Under the pieces are notes generated by a model, which ran no database searches, was not told the origin of the DNA, and was given only the letters and a program-made list of their open reading frames with translations. The position numbers and the translations under genes are program-made. Below are positions 34,427-45,486 of a stretch of DNA of 64,000 nt, one piece after another (the stretch's first letter is position 1; every line of letters starts with the position of its first letter). Source of the stretch: Chalara sp. BL73 (lineage: Eukaryota > Ascomycota > Leotiomycetes > Helotiales); assembly GCA_918026815.1 (NCBI GenBank), contig CAKJVC010000255.1, forward strand, positions 1 to 64,000, given 5' to 3'.

Positions 34427-35501
34427 ATGGATAAAGCAAAGGCAGCAGTAAGCAGCTTCCTCAACAGGGATGGTAAGCACGACACGACAGTCCACGAGGT
34501 ATGATCAGGTATTCTTCCTTGCACATTTGTTAACGCCAAATCAGACTGTTGGGCCAGCTATCACCAACGAAAAAGTCCACCGTACACAACACAACGAAGC
34601 CCAAACAGTGATCGACCGCGAGGTGCACCAAGATCACTATCATACATCAATCCAACCTATCCATCACAAGGAAGTTCTCCCAGAAGAGCACACTCATAAT
34701 TTGGTTGGTGTTGAGCACCGAGAAATCAACCACGGTAATGATGAGCATGTCCGTAAACGCTTAGAGGCAGAGAAGAGCCAATTTAAGGACACCCGGGAGG
34801 TTAGTGAGATACACCATACCAAGAGTGCCGCAGCTACTGTTGTAGGCGAGCACGTTCACCACCATGTACATGAGCACATCCAGCCAGTCATTCAAAAGGA
34901 GACTATCCAACCATCTGTTGTCCACACTACAATTCCCATCCACGAAGTTCATCACAACGAAGCCAGGCATCATTCTGTCACTCAGCTTCCACCGGTAACT
35001 CTCGATGAGTTCAAGAAACAGGGCGGTCACTTGGCTGGTCGTGAAGAGCGGATTGATGCTTTTAAGGGCGAACCAAAGTCCGTTGGTGGCACCTTAGGTG
35101 GCTCTGGTGCAAGAGGCACCACCAGTTTGACCGAGAACGATTGGCACAACGGTACCCATGGAGCACATAATGCTACAACAGGGACTCCCGCCGGTTTGAA
35201 CGGCACTCACACCAATACCCACACTCACGGGAATGGTACTGGTCTTGCTACAAATGGCACACACACCAATGGAAACGGCACATACACCAATGGGAATGGT
35301 GTTGGTACGAAGGGGGTCGGAAACGGCATTACTGGCACTCATGCTAACGACAACAACTCATCCACTGGTTCAGGTTTGACACACAATAAGTCTAACGGAT
35401 CCACCAATTCACAGGGCACTAAGAAAAGGGCCAGTTTACTTGACAAGCTTAACCCTATGGTTGACTCCAATGGCGATGGCAAGGCTGGTTTCTTGAAATA
35501 A
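34427..35501 (+). CDS. Fungal 'allergen' family His-rich protein
   Basis: Two exons (34427-34498 and 34545-35501; intron 34499-34544, 46 bp) encode 342 residues. The start MDKAKAAVSSFLNRDGKHDT is characteristic and lies in the small first exon, so an ATG further downstream would miss it. The body is a run of His-rich segments (TTVHETVGPAITNEKV, REVHQDHYHTSIQPI, GEHVHHHVHEHIQPVIQKET, TTIPIHEVHHNEARHH), followed by a conserved LAGREERIDAFKGEP motif. The C-terminal third is a low-complexity Asn/Gly/Thr/His stretch, then the conserved end LLDKLNPMVDSNGDGKAGFL. There is no signal peptide. Proteins of this type are annotated as allergens because of antibody reactivity; their cell role is unknown, and stress protection or metal binding by the histidines is only a guess. 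Confidence 0.9.
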
Positions 35502-37864
35502 TGGTATGGCGTAATGATATAAGAACAGCTATGAGTGAGCTGGGTTCCTTAGTAAACGTAATATTTAAATATAATCAAGAATTATCATGTTTTACCATTA
35601 ATTTAACGAATTGAATTGGTTGCCTTATATCCAATGTCTGGAAATAGCGTGTAATGTACAAGGCTTATTCCTCAAATTTGAGCGATACATCCAAGGGCTT
35701 TCAACTTTTAGCCAGACCTCCTAGCTTTAGTCTGTCAAGATTGTCCACCACAATTTCGCTCTTCTGTTTTGCTCATACTACCAGTAAGAGCTCTTTTGAT
35801 CGTCACATTTAGTAATCTTGTTACGCAGCCTATCCTTCTTGTAACCCGTCCCCTCGTATAGACAAACTAAGCCCTATCCGAAAGCAGCAACTTAGGGCTC
35901 GCTAAACCACCCCACTTCCCCTGAACATCAACAATCGTGATGTCTTGTGCCCCTCACAGACTTATCAAGATGTCACGTCGCTCATACCATTAAATTATTA
36001 CATCAGTTCCACCCATCAACTCTGGTATAATAGAACGCAACCCCCGTTCAACGCGATCAATAAAAGCCTCAATTTCAGAGTCAGAAATGGATAAAAGTCA
36101 CCCTACGTATTGTTATATAGTACGGTCAAGCCAGAGGCACAAAACATAGATGGGTACTCTGCAGCTAAGACCGTCAACAGCGAGTTCTCAGATAGCATCC
36201 GCGAGTCCTCACGCACACGCGTACGTCTCTCTCCAGCCACTTCCTCTTCCTTCCCCCTTCCATAACAAACCCCGCCAACGAACCTTCAATTCCCTCATCT
36301 CCTATCCTTACAGAAACACCACTAGTAAAAGGATAAACAGGTACTAGTAGGCGAAAAAAACCAAGGCACAGGCACACCAGCGTTCTCCAAGGACGGAGCG
36401 ATCGGTGGGACGATGCAGCAGAATTTGGGGAATAAGCATGAGTAAGAAACTCCTTGTAGAGGATATGAGAGATAAACTTGTACTGTACAGATACGATAAG
36501 CATACATCTTTACATTGTCGAGAAGCCGTACCATAGTTGGGGAATCCTTGTGCGTTTCTCCGAAGTCTCAAGAATGTGTTGAGATCAATTTTTATATGTT
36601 TTCAGCGTCTTCTGTCGATTCATCATTCATGTTTCTTTATTCACTGTACTTTGCATTAAACTCCCTCTCAAATATTAAAAATTAGTGTAAACAGATAGGT
36701 TAAGATGCACTCCCTCTCAATCTTACATCTCCGTCTTGTGCCTCCTCATGACCCAACTTATCACCTCTCTTTTATCACCTTTCTTTTCCCTCCCCTCAAG
36801 GGTGTTTGGCGCACCACTCAAACAGAAGAACAATATCGTTCTCCAATATTGGTGCGACCATGACCTCAGGCTTATCTCCCCAAAAAATCTCCGCATGGCC
36901 ACCTATCTTAAGGTAGTGAAATATCAAACAGAGCAGACGAGCCTATGAAAAGTCTCAAGCCCTTTCAGGACCTAGAAATGCAAAAGGCATCCTGCTAAAT
37001 TATATTCTGAGGAGAAAGGAGCAAGAGAGGCGGCTCGTGGTGGATCCAAGCCCGTGATCTTGGAGGATATGACCCGATCCTTAAATATTGAGAGCCAATG
37101 AAGGGAAACCAGAATTGACTGAAGGAAGATGGAGGGTTCGCCTATTTTTATATCTCTGCTAAGAGACAAGAGTACGTTAGAATAACCAATTTCTTTGCAT
37201 GATCTTAGATAGAGGTAATTTGTCTAATACACAATTGTCGGCATTTGAATCTGATTCAGTAGGTGGCGGAGCCATCATACAAGCCTCCCAGCCCTTCAGT
37301 GCTCCTGTTTAGATCTCACCCTTGTAATTATGATCTTGTAGGTATACCCGTATATAAACTTATGCCTCTAAATTCAACGAGAGGAAAAGAAAGATCTCAT
37401 ATAATTCCCTTAAGGGGCGAGGTTTTAATCTATTATAAGCTGTGTAACATTTGAGAAACCTGGTAACACACCCTTTTCGCATATGAAAGGTGGATCTCCT
37501 ATTAAATACGCCTATATCAGTCAAAAATTCTCTATTACGCGGGGTATTTATTATGGATTATATACGCATTCCTTGACAAGGGATTTAGGTAGGCGTTCTA
37601 TTATCGGCCGAAGGGGCAAGTCAGCGGGGTTCTCGATCAAAATACCGCGATAAGCTGACTTATATGCATGTCAGATAAATTCACCAGTCCACGGTGCAGG
37701 AATATATTTATCCAGAGGATAAATTCTGCTGCAGGATGTACACTCAAGAAGGAGCGAGCACCCTCAGCTAATGTGTACCTCGAGGTTAAATATCTCATCT
37801 TTCCAAGACTGAAGACTACGTGAAGACGGAGCGACTTCTTCGTAGGCAAGTCAATTTTCTGAGG
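35502..37864. other. Intergenic 2.4 kb, no gene found
   Basis: Only short unconserved frames occur on both strands. The sequence is moderately AT-rich towards the right. I see no repeat or RNA gene. Confidence 0.5.
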
Positions 37865-39398
37865 ATGTGTAGTTCTTCAACTTGGGGTATGTTAGTGGCA
37901 GGATTGTTGTTTGGGTTTGTAATTGCGCAAGGCACGCCGACCATTACTCGGGATATCGCGATATTGGGAGGGGGTGCGGCAGGTTCGTATGCAGCCGTTC
38001 GGCTTCGAGATCTCGGGAAGAGCATCGTGGTAATTGAGAAGGATGATCATCTCGTAAGCTCTACTCACCAAGGGATTTCTCTTGTTATCCAGATTTCGAA
38101 TTAATGCCACAAACTAAATGTATCCTCGCTAAATATAGGGAGGCCATGTAGCTACCTACACTGATTCCACAACGGGAACTCCATATGACTATGGCGTACA
38201 GTCATATCTAGATTATGGACCCGCTAAGGATTTCTTTGCGCGCTTTAATGTATCGATTACATCACCAACTCAGACTCCGGTAAATACCAGCTATATCGAT
38301 TTCACAAGGGGCTATCCTGTCCCTGGCTACATACCCCCAACAAGCAGCGAGAGAACGGCGGCTCTGACCAAATATCTCTACATCCTTGAGCAATATGAAC
38401 ACATCCTGCTGCCAGGCTACGATAAATTCCCACTACCGGATCAGATTCCTGCAGATCTACTTCTTAGTTTCTATGACTTCGCCAAGAAATATGGGATTGA
38501 AGCTGCTGTTCCACAAATTATCGCAATTTCTGGAGTTGGTGTGGGAAATACTATGATGACAATAACGCTGTATGTGATGCAAGCTTTTGGTGCGCCGATG
38601 GCGCGTGCTTTGCTCAATGGAGCATCTTTTGTGCCTAGCTCGCATAACAACAGCGAACTATATGGGAAGATAGCTTCTTTTCTCACTGGTGATGTCCTTT
38701 ACTCTTCCAAAGTTGTCTCAGCATATCGAGGTTCTGGATCGAGCAAGATCACACTTTCCGTGAGCTCGAATGATGGACATCAGACTAAGGTTTCTGCAAA
38801 GAGCCTTCTGGTAGCCATCCCGCCCACGATCGATAATCTTAGACCCCTCGGCTTGACAGACAAAGAGAGAGCTTTGTTTAAGAAATGGACATTCAGCAAC
38901 ATGTATGCGGGCATTATTCAACATCCAGCTTTGAATGGCAAAGGGATTTTGGTGAATACACCCCAAAGTGCTGCACCTGCAAATTATTTAATCTCGCCAT
39001 CATCACCACCATACTTAGGCCGCCTCACGCCCCTCGGGCCAGGACATCGAGCTCTTGTAGCTACGCGTAATACATCTACCTCTGCGGATGCTCAGGGTGT
39101 CGTGCAAATGGCTATCGATCGTGCGATCGGTGCTGGTACATTGAATGGAACCGCTGAGGAACAGGTGAGGTTTCTGGCTTGGAAGGACCATGGACCAATG
39201 CACCTCAGAGTTGGTGCCGAAGACCTCCAAATGGGATTCATCCAGGATTTGTATGCATTGCAGGGCACCAAAGCAACATGGTATACAGGCGCTGCTTTCG
39301 CGGGACAATATACGAGTATCGTTTGGGCATTCACTGAGGATGTAGTCGCGAATTTGACATATGGCTGCGCATGTGGCGTGACGCTACCTAGTAACTAA
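37865..39398 (+). CDS. Secreted FAD-dependent amine-oxidase-like oxidoreductase
   Basis: Two exons (37865-38053, 38139-39398; intron 38054-38138) give 482 residues. A signal peptide (MCSSSTWGMLVAGLLFGFVI) leads directly into an ADP-binding Rossmann motif (DIAILGGGAAGSYAAVRL), followed by IVVIEKDDHLGGHVATY, where the intron falls exactly in the expected glycine pair. The rest follows the flavin amine oxidase fold (YDYGVQSYLDYGPAKDFFARF, LLVAIPPTIDNLRPL, GAAFAGQYTSIVWAFTEDV). Close relatives are annotated as beta-cyclopiazonate dehydrogenase-like, but that reaction should not be assumed: no indole or terpenoid biosynthesis gene is nearby. It probably acts in the secretory pathway or outside the cell. 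Confidence 0.85.
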
Positions 39399-40586
39399 CC
39401 CAAAATTTTAAGGTACCATGAGTCAAAGTTAGTATATGATAGACAGGTTATATGTAACATAAAATCACCCGTCCTAGATGCGTACAAGATGGGCGGATAC
39501 TTTTGATCGTATCTACCTGGGGCGTGGAGAGCACATGCATATTGGCTGCATCTCCAATACCTTCAGAGACTTATGCGGTGCTATGCTGCCAGACCAACTT
39601 GCGGCTCCGTAAATTTGTGGTCAAACGGACGTAGAAGTTATTCCAAAGTATTTTCATTGAACATCACATGAAACTCGTTCTCTTACCTTACTTCCATCGT
39701 ATGAAGGATAACACCATATTTCTGAATCAAATTAGCTTAGGTGATCGGCATATAGTAAATCAGATGAATGAGCGAAATTCAGTAGGGATGATGTTGGTTT
39801 TGACACCAAGGGACCACCGTGGCAGGTGACAATTTCGGTCATTAAATGGCACAGCGTCTTGGCGGGACCCAATTACCCTTCCTATCATGTGAATAGCCGC
39901 CATAGAATGGGGCTGTAAGCGCTGGTGGCTTGAGTAACCGTCGATTATTTCTACCGTTACCTTTTCCCAGAGGATGTGACTCATCAGAGCGGCTATCAAC
40001 ATCTCAAATCAGGCAGTCATGGTTACTTTATATAATAGTGATTGTCGGCTTCACTAGGCATAGAGCACCCTTTCTCTGCAACTACTGCTTTGGCGGGAGA
40101 GTATAGACTTGAAATTAGAGATTAGGCAGGACCATACATTGCTTATGCCCTAGGGAAGTCTACCCCAGTCATGATATCAGCGGTCCCAATTATTATATGT
40201 TCAGTCCCCAAAGCTGCTTCAGGCTCTAGATAGAACCCAGTGAGACTACAGCTTTGCTAACTATGATATTTAAGATAACGGAGATAACATTGGCGGCTGG
40301 AACTGAGGAACCATATGGTGGAACATATACAAGTGAAACAGCTTATGCTTAATTGGAACCCGTTTGATTGGACAGTTATGCGTATTAAAAGAATGACTAT
40401 TATGTATAGAACATAGTAGGAGTTGGAAGTTTGGTAGCGGGTGTATATATTCTTTTAGTTGTTAGCATGGTTGAAAGCCAAAAAAATCAAATGCCATCTA
40501 TCATCCTAAGCAAATCAAGAACGTCGTAACTCCTTTTTCCCATCCCAGTCTAATCAAACACCTCTTTATTCACATATCCAAAACAA
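39399..40586. other. Intergenic 1.2 kb, no gene found
   Basis: No conserved frame or repeat is seen between the two converging genes. Confidence 0.5.
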
Positions 40587-40953
40587 TTAGAAGGAGAAAG
40601 TGCATCCTTGACCAACGTAGCATGCACCGTAGTTGCTGCAGATTCTGTGCCCGTTGCTTCCCATCTGCATGCAGACACCTTGGCCAGTACCACCAGCAGC
40701 CTGGAGGCCTGGAGCTTTGGACTGCCATTCTTTCCGTCCTTGGATGTGGCCTTGGAAGTGGCCTTGAAATTATTAATTTAGGGGAGCCAAATAATTTATT
40801 TGAGGAAGAGGAGCATACTTTTTCGGCGAGGTTGGACGGATTAGGATGGGCCTCGCGGTGGACAACTTGAAGTATCTCGTCTTGAGTAGGTAAGGTAGCA
40901 GCAAAAGTGGCGAAGGAGAGAACGGCGATGGTGGTGGCCTTGGTGAACTGCAT
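40587..40953 (-). CDS. Small secreted cysteine-rich protein (89 aa), effector-like
   Basis: Two equal exons of 135 bases (40953-40819 and 40721-40587) give 89 residues with a signal peptide (MQFTKATTIAVLSFATFAAT). The unspliced frame runs on into an unlikely Arg/Trp-rich tail; using the GT at 40818 and the AG at 40722 instead gives a tidy Gly-rich domain with four cysteines: GQGVCMQMG, HRICSNYGACYVGQGCTFSF-stop. Cysteine spacing is C-x9-C-x5-C-x5-C. The 97-bp intron carries an aaggccac..tccaaggccac repeat just before its acceptor. A dibasic or Glu-Lys site (LAEK) before the domain could be a Kex2-like processing point. The TATA-like sequence ttttata (41159-41165, read on the minus strand) lies about 205 bases upstream. 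Function unknown; effector or antimicrobial peptide is an inference. Confidence 0.7.
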
Positions 40954-42670
40954 TTTGATGATTTGGGTTTTCTCTATAGATACTGAGCTAAAGCGCTACC
41001 AGTTGCCGGTTTTAAGGGCTGTTTACTAGTTTGAAGGGGATAAATGTAGAAGATGGTGTTGAAAAGTTGAGTAGAGGGTGTGATGAGCCGAAGGCGTATT
41101 GAAGATGTAAAAATGTGATGATTTGATGATGAATTCAGAAAGCAGATTCAATGGGACATTTTATACATTTTCTATCACTTCTGTCATCACTTCAACGAGT
41201 GCAGTACACCCTCTGAGGACCTTAATCGCGCATTCACGGATATGCTTCTGGCACATTTTAGAGGACCGAGGATCATGGAAGCTCAAGATCACAATAGCCC
41301 TCACGAGAACAGTATAGATTTGATGCACCATTGTGAAAATTGCTCTTCAAGCAGCTGTTCACGGTTAGAAGACCAAGTTGTGGAGAAATGCATTATTGGA
41401 AACCGTTCCTTTCAGAAGCTCGTTTGAGTGTGAAGAACATTTGAGGATCGGTTCCTGAATGATGTGTCTCAACCCCGGACCAGGTTACAACATAGTGCTA
41501 AACACACGAGCCTGTCTGATATTCCGCCATAGGTCTTGTGCTAAGAATTCCCTGTTGCTACAATCTAATTTGAGGAATACCAAATATCAAATCTCCTGCA
41601 CTCTTTACACTAGGCATTGGCAAATTACAGATATAGACGTGCAAAATATTCGGCTTCATGGTAGCTAGTATTTGTATGGAAGTCTAATCTCATATTGTAT
41701 CAGCAAAAATACTAAATACTGTGCTAACTCACTTTATAGCTTACTACAAAGGTTAGAAACATGTGGAAATAAAACCTACCCTTGTTAAAAAAGCAGTAAA
41801 AAGTTAACACCCTTGTTGTACTACTATTTTAACAATAGCTTCGTTTAAAGTTAGTATTATAGTATATCGCAGTATAGTATAATATAATGTAAGATTGCAA
41901 ATTTAATCGTAGTGCGTATACAAACTTCAAATCTTATATTGCGCGGTGTATAGTATCGATTTTAGAGGTCGATATATCTCGAGAAATACTAATGGGTACA
42001 GTGGCGTGTAGCACCGTGAAGAATTGCATGTCGACAGGTCGATACGAGATATGTATCGAGATCGGAGAGTCTCTGAGTGGTAGCGGTATCCCTCGGGTTA
42101 TATGCAAAGGGCCGACGGCAGAGTAACAGGTTGAACAGGCAATTCGCCATTGGCCTTCATCGCCTTTCCTTCCGCCTTGGATCCTTCCCGCTGAGCTAGT
42201 TACAGCTCTGGGCTTCGTGCAGGTCGGTGACGCAATTGGGTAGAAGGTGATCTCGCAGTTATAGAACTTTGACACCATGGAAGTATTTTGGGACTTAAAA
42301 ACTGGGCTATGGGGAGATCACGGCTTACTTTGTGCTTATGATACTGTTATATGATTTCATCAGACTCTTTATTTGTCAGCTCATTGCATTGGCTCACGCG
42401 TAGATTTAAATATACGATGTAGCGGAAGTGAGTGAGGAGATCTAGATTCTAACCCTGAGAGAGAGATCTATTGCACCCGTACACTATCGTCAGTCTGCCG
42501 CGAGAGATGAATCAATACAGGCTCATGAGATATCCCCTCCATTCCTTTTTCATCCAGTAGTACCACTGGGAACGCTACCTTTTGAGCCGGTTGCTGCTTC
42601 CAACACTAACACACCGCTATTCGTCAATATGTCCATTCACTCCTCTTGTCGGTCGTCCTCCATGCCGCCT
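40954..42670. other. Intergenic 1.7 kb with an AT-rich core (about 41680-41950)
   Basis: No supported gene. The core is rich in TA dinucleotides (for example the agtatagtataatataatg type of sequence), which is compatible with an old repeat altered by repeat-induced point mutation (RIP). The 114-codon minus frame at 41934-42278 has an ATG in good context but no recognisable features. Confidence 0.4.
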
Positions 42671-44691
42671 TTAGGAAGCCATCATGGGCTTCTCTGGGGG
42701 CACCTCCTCCTTACCATTTTCAGTCTCATCACCCTCGTCCTTCTTCTTAGCCCAAGGCGCCTGGACACTCTTCCACTCTAGCGCACACGCAGCGGGAACG
42801 CATATACACGACAAGGCCAATCCCATCTGGAAGACGACCCGTAGCGAGTCATTGTACGCTACGAGACTGGCGGCTCGCAGGTTCTCGGGGAGCCGCTCTA
42901 GCAGCGTCGTCGCACCGCTCGCATAGACGAGCTCCGCAGGGATAGGCAATCCCGTCAGGGCAGAAAGCCTGCTCACTAGCTGATTGACTAGCAGGTTTTC
43001 CCCGACGGAGATGAAGACCGACGACAGCAGGAGACCGCCGAACAAGGACACCGCAAACCCTATCGGAGCATCCCTTTTGGGCAGGACTGCCTGGATGGCG
43101 AGGTTGGGGATCTGGTATACCAAACCAAGGCCGACCCCGTTGATGACTTGGAACCCAACCCACACGGGTTGAGGCGAATCAACCTTCCATGTGGAAATGA
43201 GCCCGGCCCCAATGGATGCAAGACATGATCCGAAAATGGCAACTGGCACATAGTATCCGACCACGGTCGTGGACATTCCACCGATAATTAATCCGGCGAC
43301 TGACCCGGCCATTAGAGGTATGGTGCGGATGCCAGATTCAGCAGCCGAGACGTGAGTGATAGCCTGAAACCAATTCGGAATGAAGTAGACTGTACTTTTG
43401 GTGAGTTCCGGAGACTTTGACTATGATGATATACAGTACGCGGATGGACTTACTGAAAACGAAGTTCGAGCAGCTGAAGAAAACGAACAAGATGAAGGCA
43501 GCAACAACGGTCCGATTCTTGATAAGATGGTTGGGGATCGTTGCCGTGTCGGGGAACAGGATTTGGACTACAACAAAGCCAATAAGACATATACCCCCAA
43601 CGGTAAGCAGCGTAATTATGCGCCCACCACTCCACTGGAGGTTGTCAGTCAAACTGGTAGAAAAAGTCAGACGGGGGTATGGAACTGACAGCATATGTCT
43701 GTCCACCCCACTGAAGTGCTAAAAGAATACATATGGCACCAGCTGCTACTAGGATAGAGCCAGGAATGTCCAGCTGCTTCATCTTCCACTTCCAAGGCTT
43801 GTCCGCAAATTCTCGCTGCTGAGGGATGTCAAGGAACAGCCAAATAGCAATCATTGCCGCACCGCCGATGGGCAGATTGATGTAGAAACACCACCTCCAC
43901 GTTGCGTGTGTCGTGAGAGCGCCGCCGATCAAGGGACCTCCGATCTGAGCAATGACCTGCATCGAGCCCACCTTTCTCGGAGTTAGTAATTTCTCGATGT
44001 AGAAAGGTATTTGGAAGAGGAACATATCATCCGAGGACGGTGCTTAGATGGCGATATGGGAATTACCCAAGGGAGTTACTTACAGCGGCAAAGAGCTTGG
44101 GCTTGTGGTGCAAAGGCACCACGTGAATCATGGATATCATCTAAGAGCAATTGTCAGCTAGGAGACTCGTAAGTGCCAAGGGCCATTTCAACTAACCGCC
44201 CCGGCAAATATACCGGCGGCGCCCAGCCCGGCAATCGCTCTTCCAATGATGAAAGTTATCGAACTGGGAGCTGCTCCACAGATGGCTGAGCCAACCTCAA
44301 AGGTCAGAACACTCAAGCAGAGTGTGTGCTTGACAGAGAAGAAGGTGAACAGTTTCCCGAACAGGAGCTGGACCGCGCAGCATGATAGCAAGTATGCGCT
44401 GCCGTACCAGCCGTAGTCGTCGAGCGAGTTGTATTCATTGGTGATGGCGGGCATGGCCTACCCGACGTTAGTCCGCAGCACATGGCTTCCGCCCACATGA
44501 GCTTGCTTCATCCAATGCGTACCGTTGAGACGATTGTTCGGTCCAGAGCGACCAAGAACAGGCTCATCAGTATACCCAGCACCACCAGGAGAACGGCCCA
44601 GGCCGGCTTCGTCTCGCTGAGAGCTTTGCATTCTTCTTTGGGATCTTTGTTGGACGATGTGCCCCTTTCGGTCTCTATGCAGATGATACAT
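42671..44691 (-). CDS. MFS drug-efflux transporter (DHA2, 14-helix type); N-terminus needs a one-base correction
   Basis: Exons on the minus strand are 44691-44523, 44457-44197, 44140-44084, 43971-43690, 43634-43454 and 43389-42671. From exon 2 on they give 499 residues in one frame with canonical introns (55-112 bp). Landmarks: [67 protein letters not shown] (antiporter motif C region and helix 5-6), [10 protein letters not shown]. Such pumps export toxins or secondary metabolites by proton antiport. The ATG at 44691 is one base out of frame with the rest; removing one base from the 4-C run at 44662-44665 gives [20 protein letters not shown] and a normal 555-residue protein. Otherwise the first in-frame ATG (44567) would cut off half of helix 1. 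The divergent Zn2Cys6 gene at 45487 is a likely regulator. Confidence 0.85.
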
Positions 44692-45486
44692 AGTACTGTC
44701 TGTGACGCTATGGCGGTTGGTTGTAACGGGTCTTAGAATTGTCCGATTACCTTTGAGTACTGATACACCTATATATTACGGCTTATAACTAAAAAGAATA
44801 AATTATTCACAACGTGTGTAATACGCCCGTATTCTATTGTTGTGATACTCTGGCAGATCCTCTAATTGATCCTCTGATCAATAGATCCTATATTTAACAG
44901 TCTTAGTTGGGACTAGTGTACCCGTGATTTGTCGGCCTTATTTAAGTGACAGTTCTTGTCCGCAACCACCAGCCTCTTCTCTCTAGTTTAGTAGTCTCGA
45001 ATAGAGCCACCTAATAGTCTATAACTAAATGCTAGGAATCGATATTATGGCAAACGCATTATCGCGTCTTTTCAATCTTACCCTTTAGTTTTTAATTCTT
45101 ACGTCTTCAATTATCACGCTGTCAAAACTCTCGCGCTGTCCTTCCTCGGCTCTTCTGCTAATTCAAATCGTTTATAATATTAAAGACATCCGCTCAAAAT
45201 CATACTGAATTGATTTAATACACTCGGCTTTTCGCCTATTTACGTGGAGACCTGAGAGAGGATTAAGGGTATGGAGAGGGGGGGTCGGGGTATCAGTACT
45301 CTCGCCTATCGCAAAGATCCAAAGTTGGTTACGAGATCTCGAGCTCGGACATTGGAAAGGTGCGAGCCTGCTGCGGTCGCTCTTTGAAAACCCCGTAACT
45401 CAGCTCACACGCGCACCTAGATTCCATTCCTTTATCTGTTTCCATTATCTGACCGTCCATTCGAGATCGCTATTTCATCGCCAGAC
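44692..45486. promoter_or_regulatory. Divergent promoter region between MFS pump and Zn2Cys6 regulator
   Basis: This 0.8-kb interval has no open frame of note and is AT-rich in its left half. Both genes are transcribed outward from it, so it probably holds their shared control sites; I could not identify a paired CGG element with confidence. Confidence 0.5.

Noticed and set aside
41934..42278. 114-codon minus-strand frame with a good ATG context
   Set aside because: No signal peptide or domain, and it ends in TA-rich, probably RIP-altered DNA.
42671..43281. Overlapping open frames on both strands inside the MFS gene and other GC-rich exons
   Set aside because: They are shadows of the codon structure of the real gene; no family resemblance in those frames.
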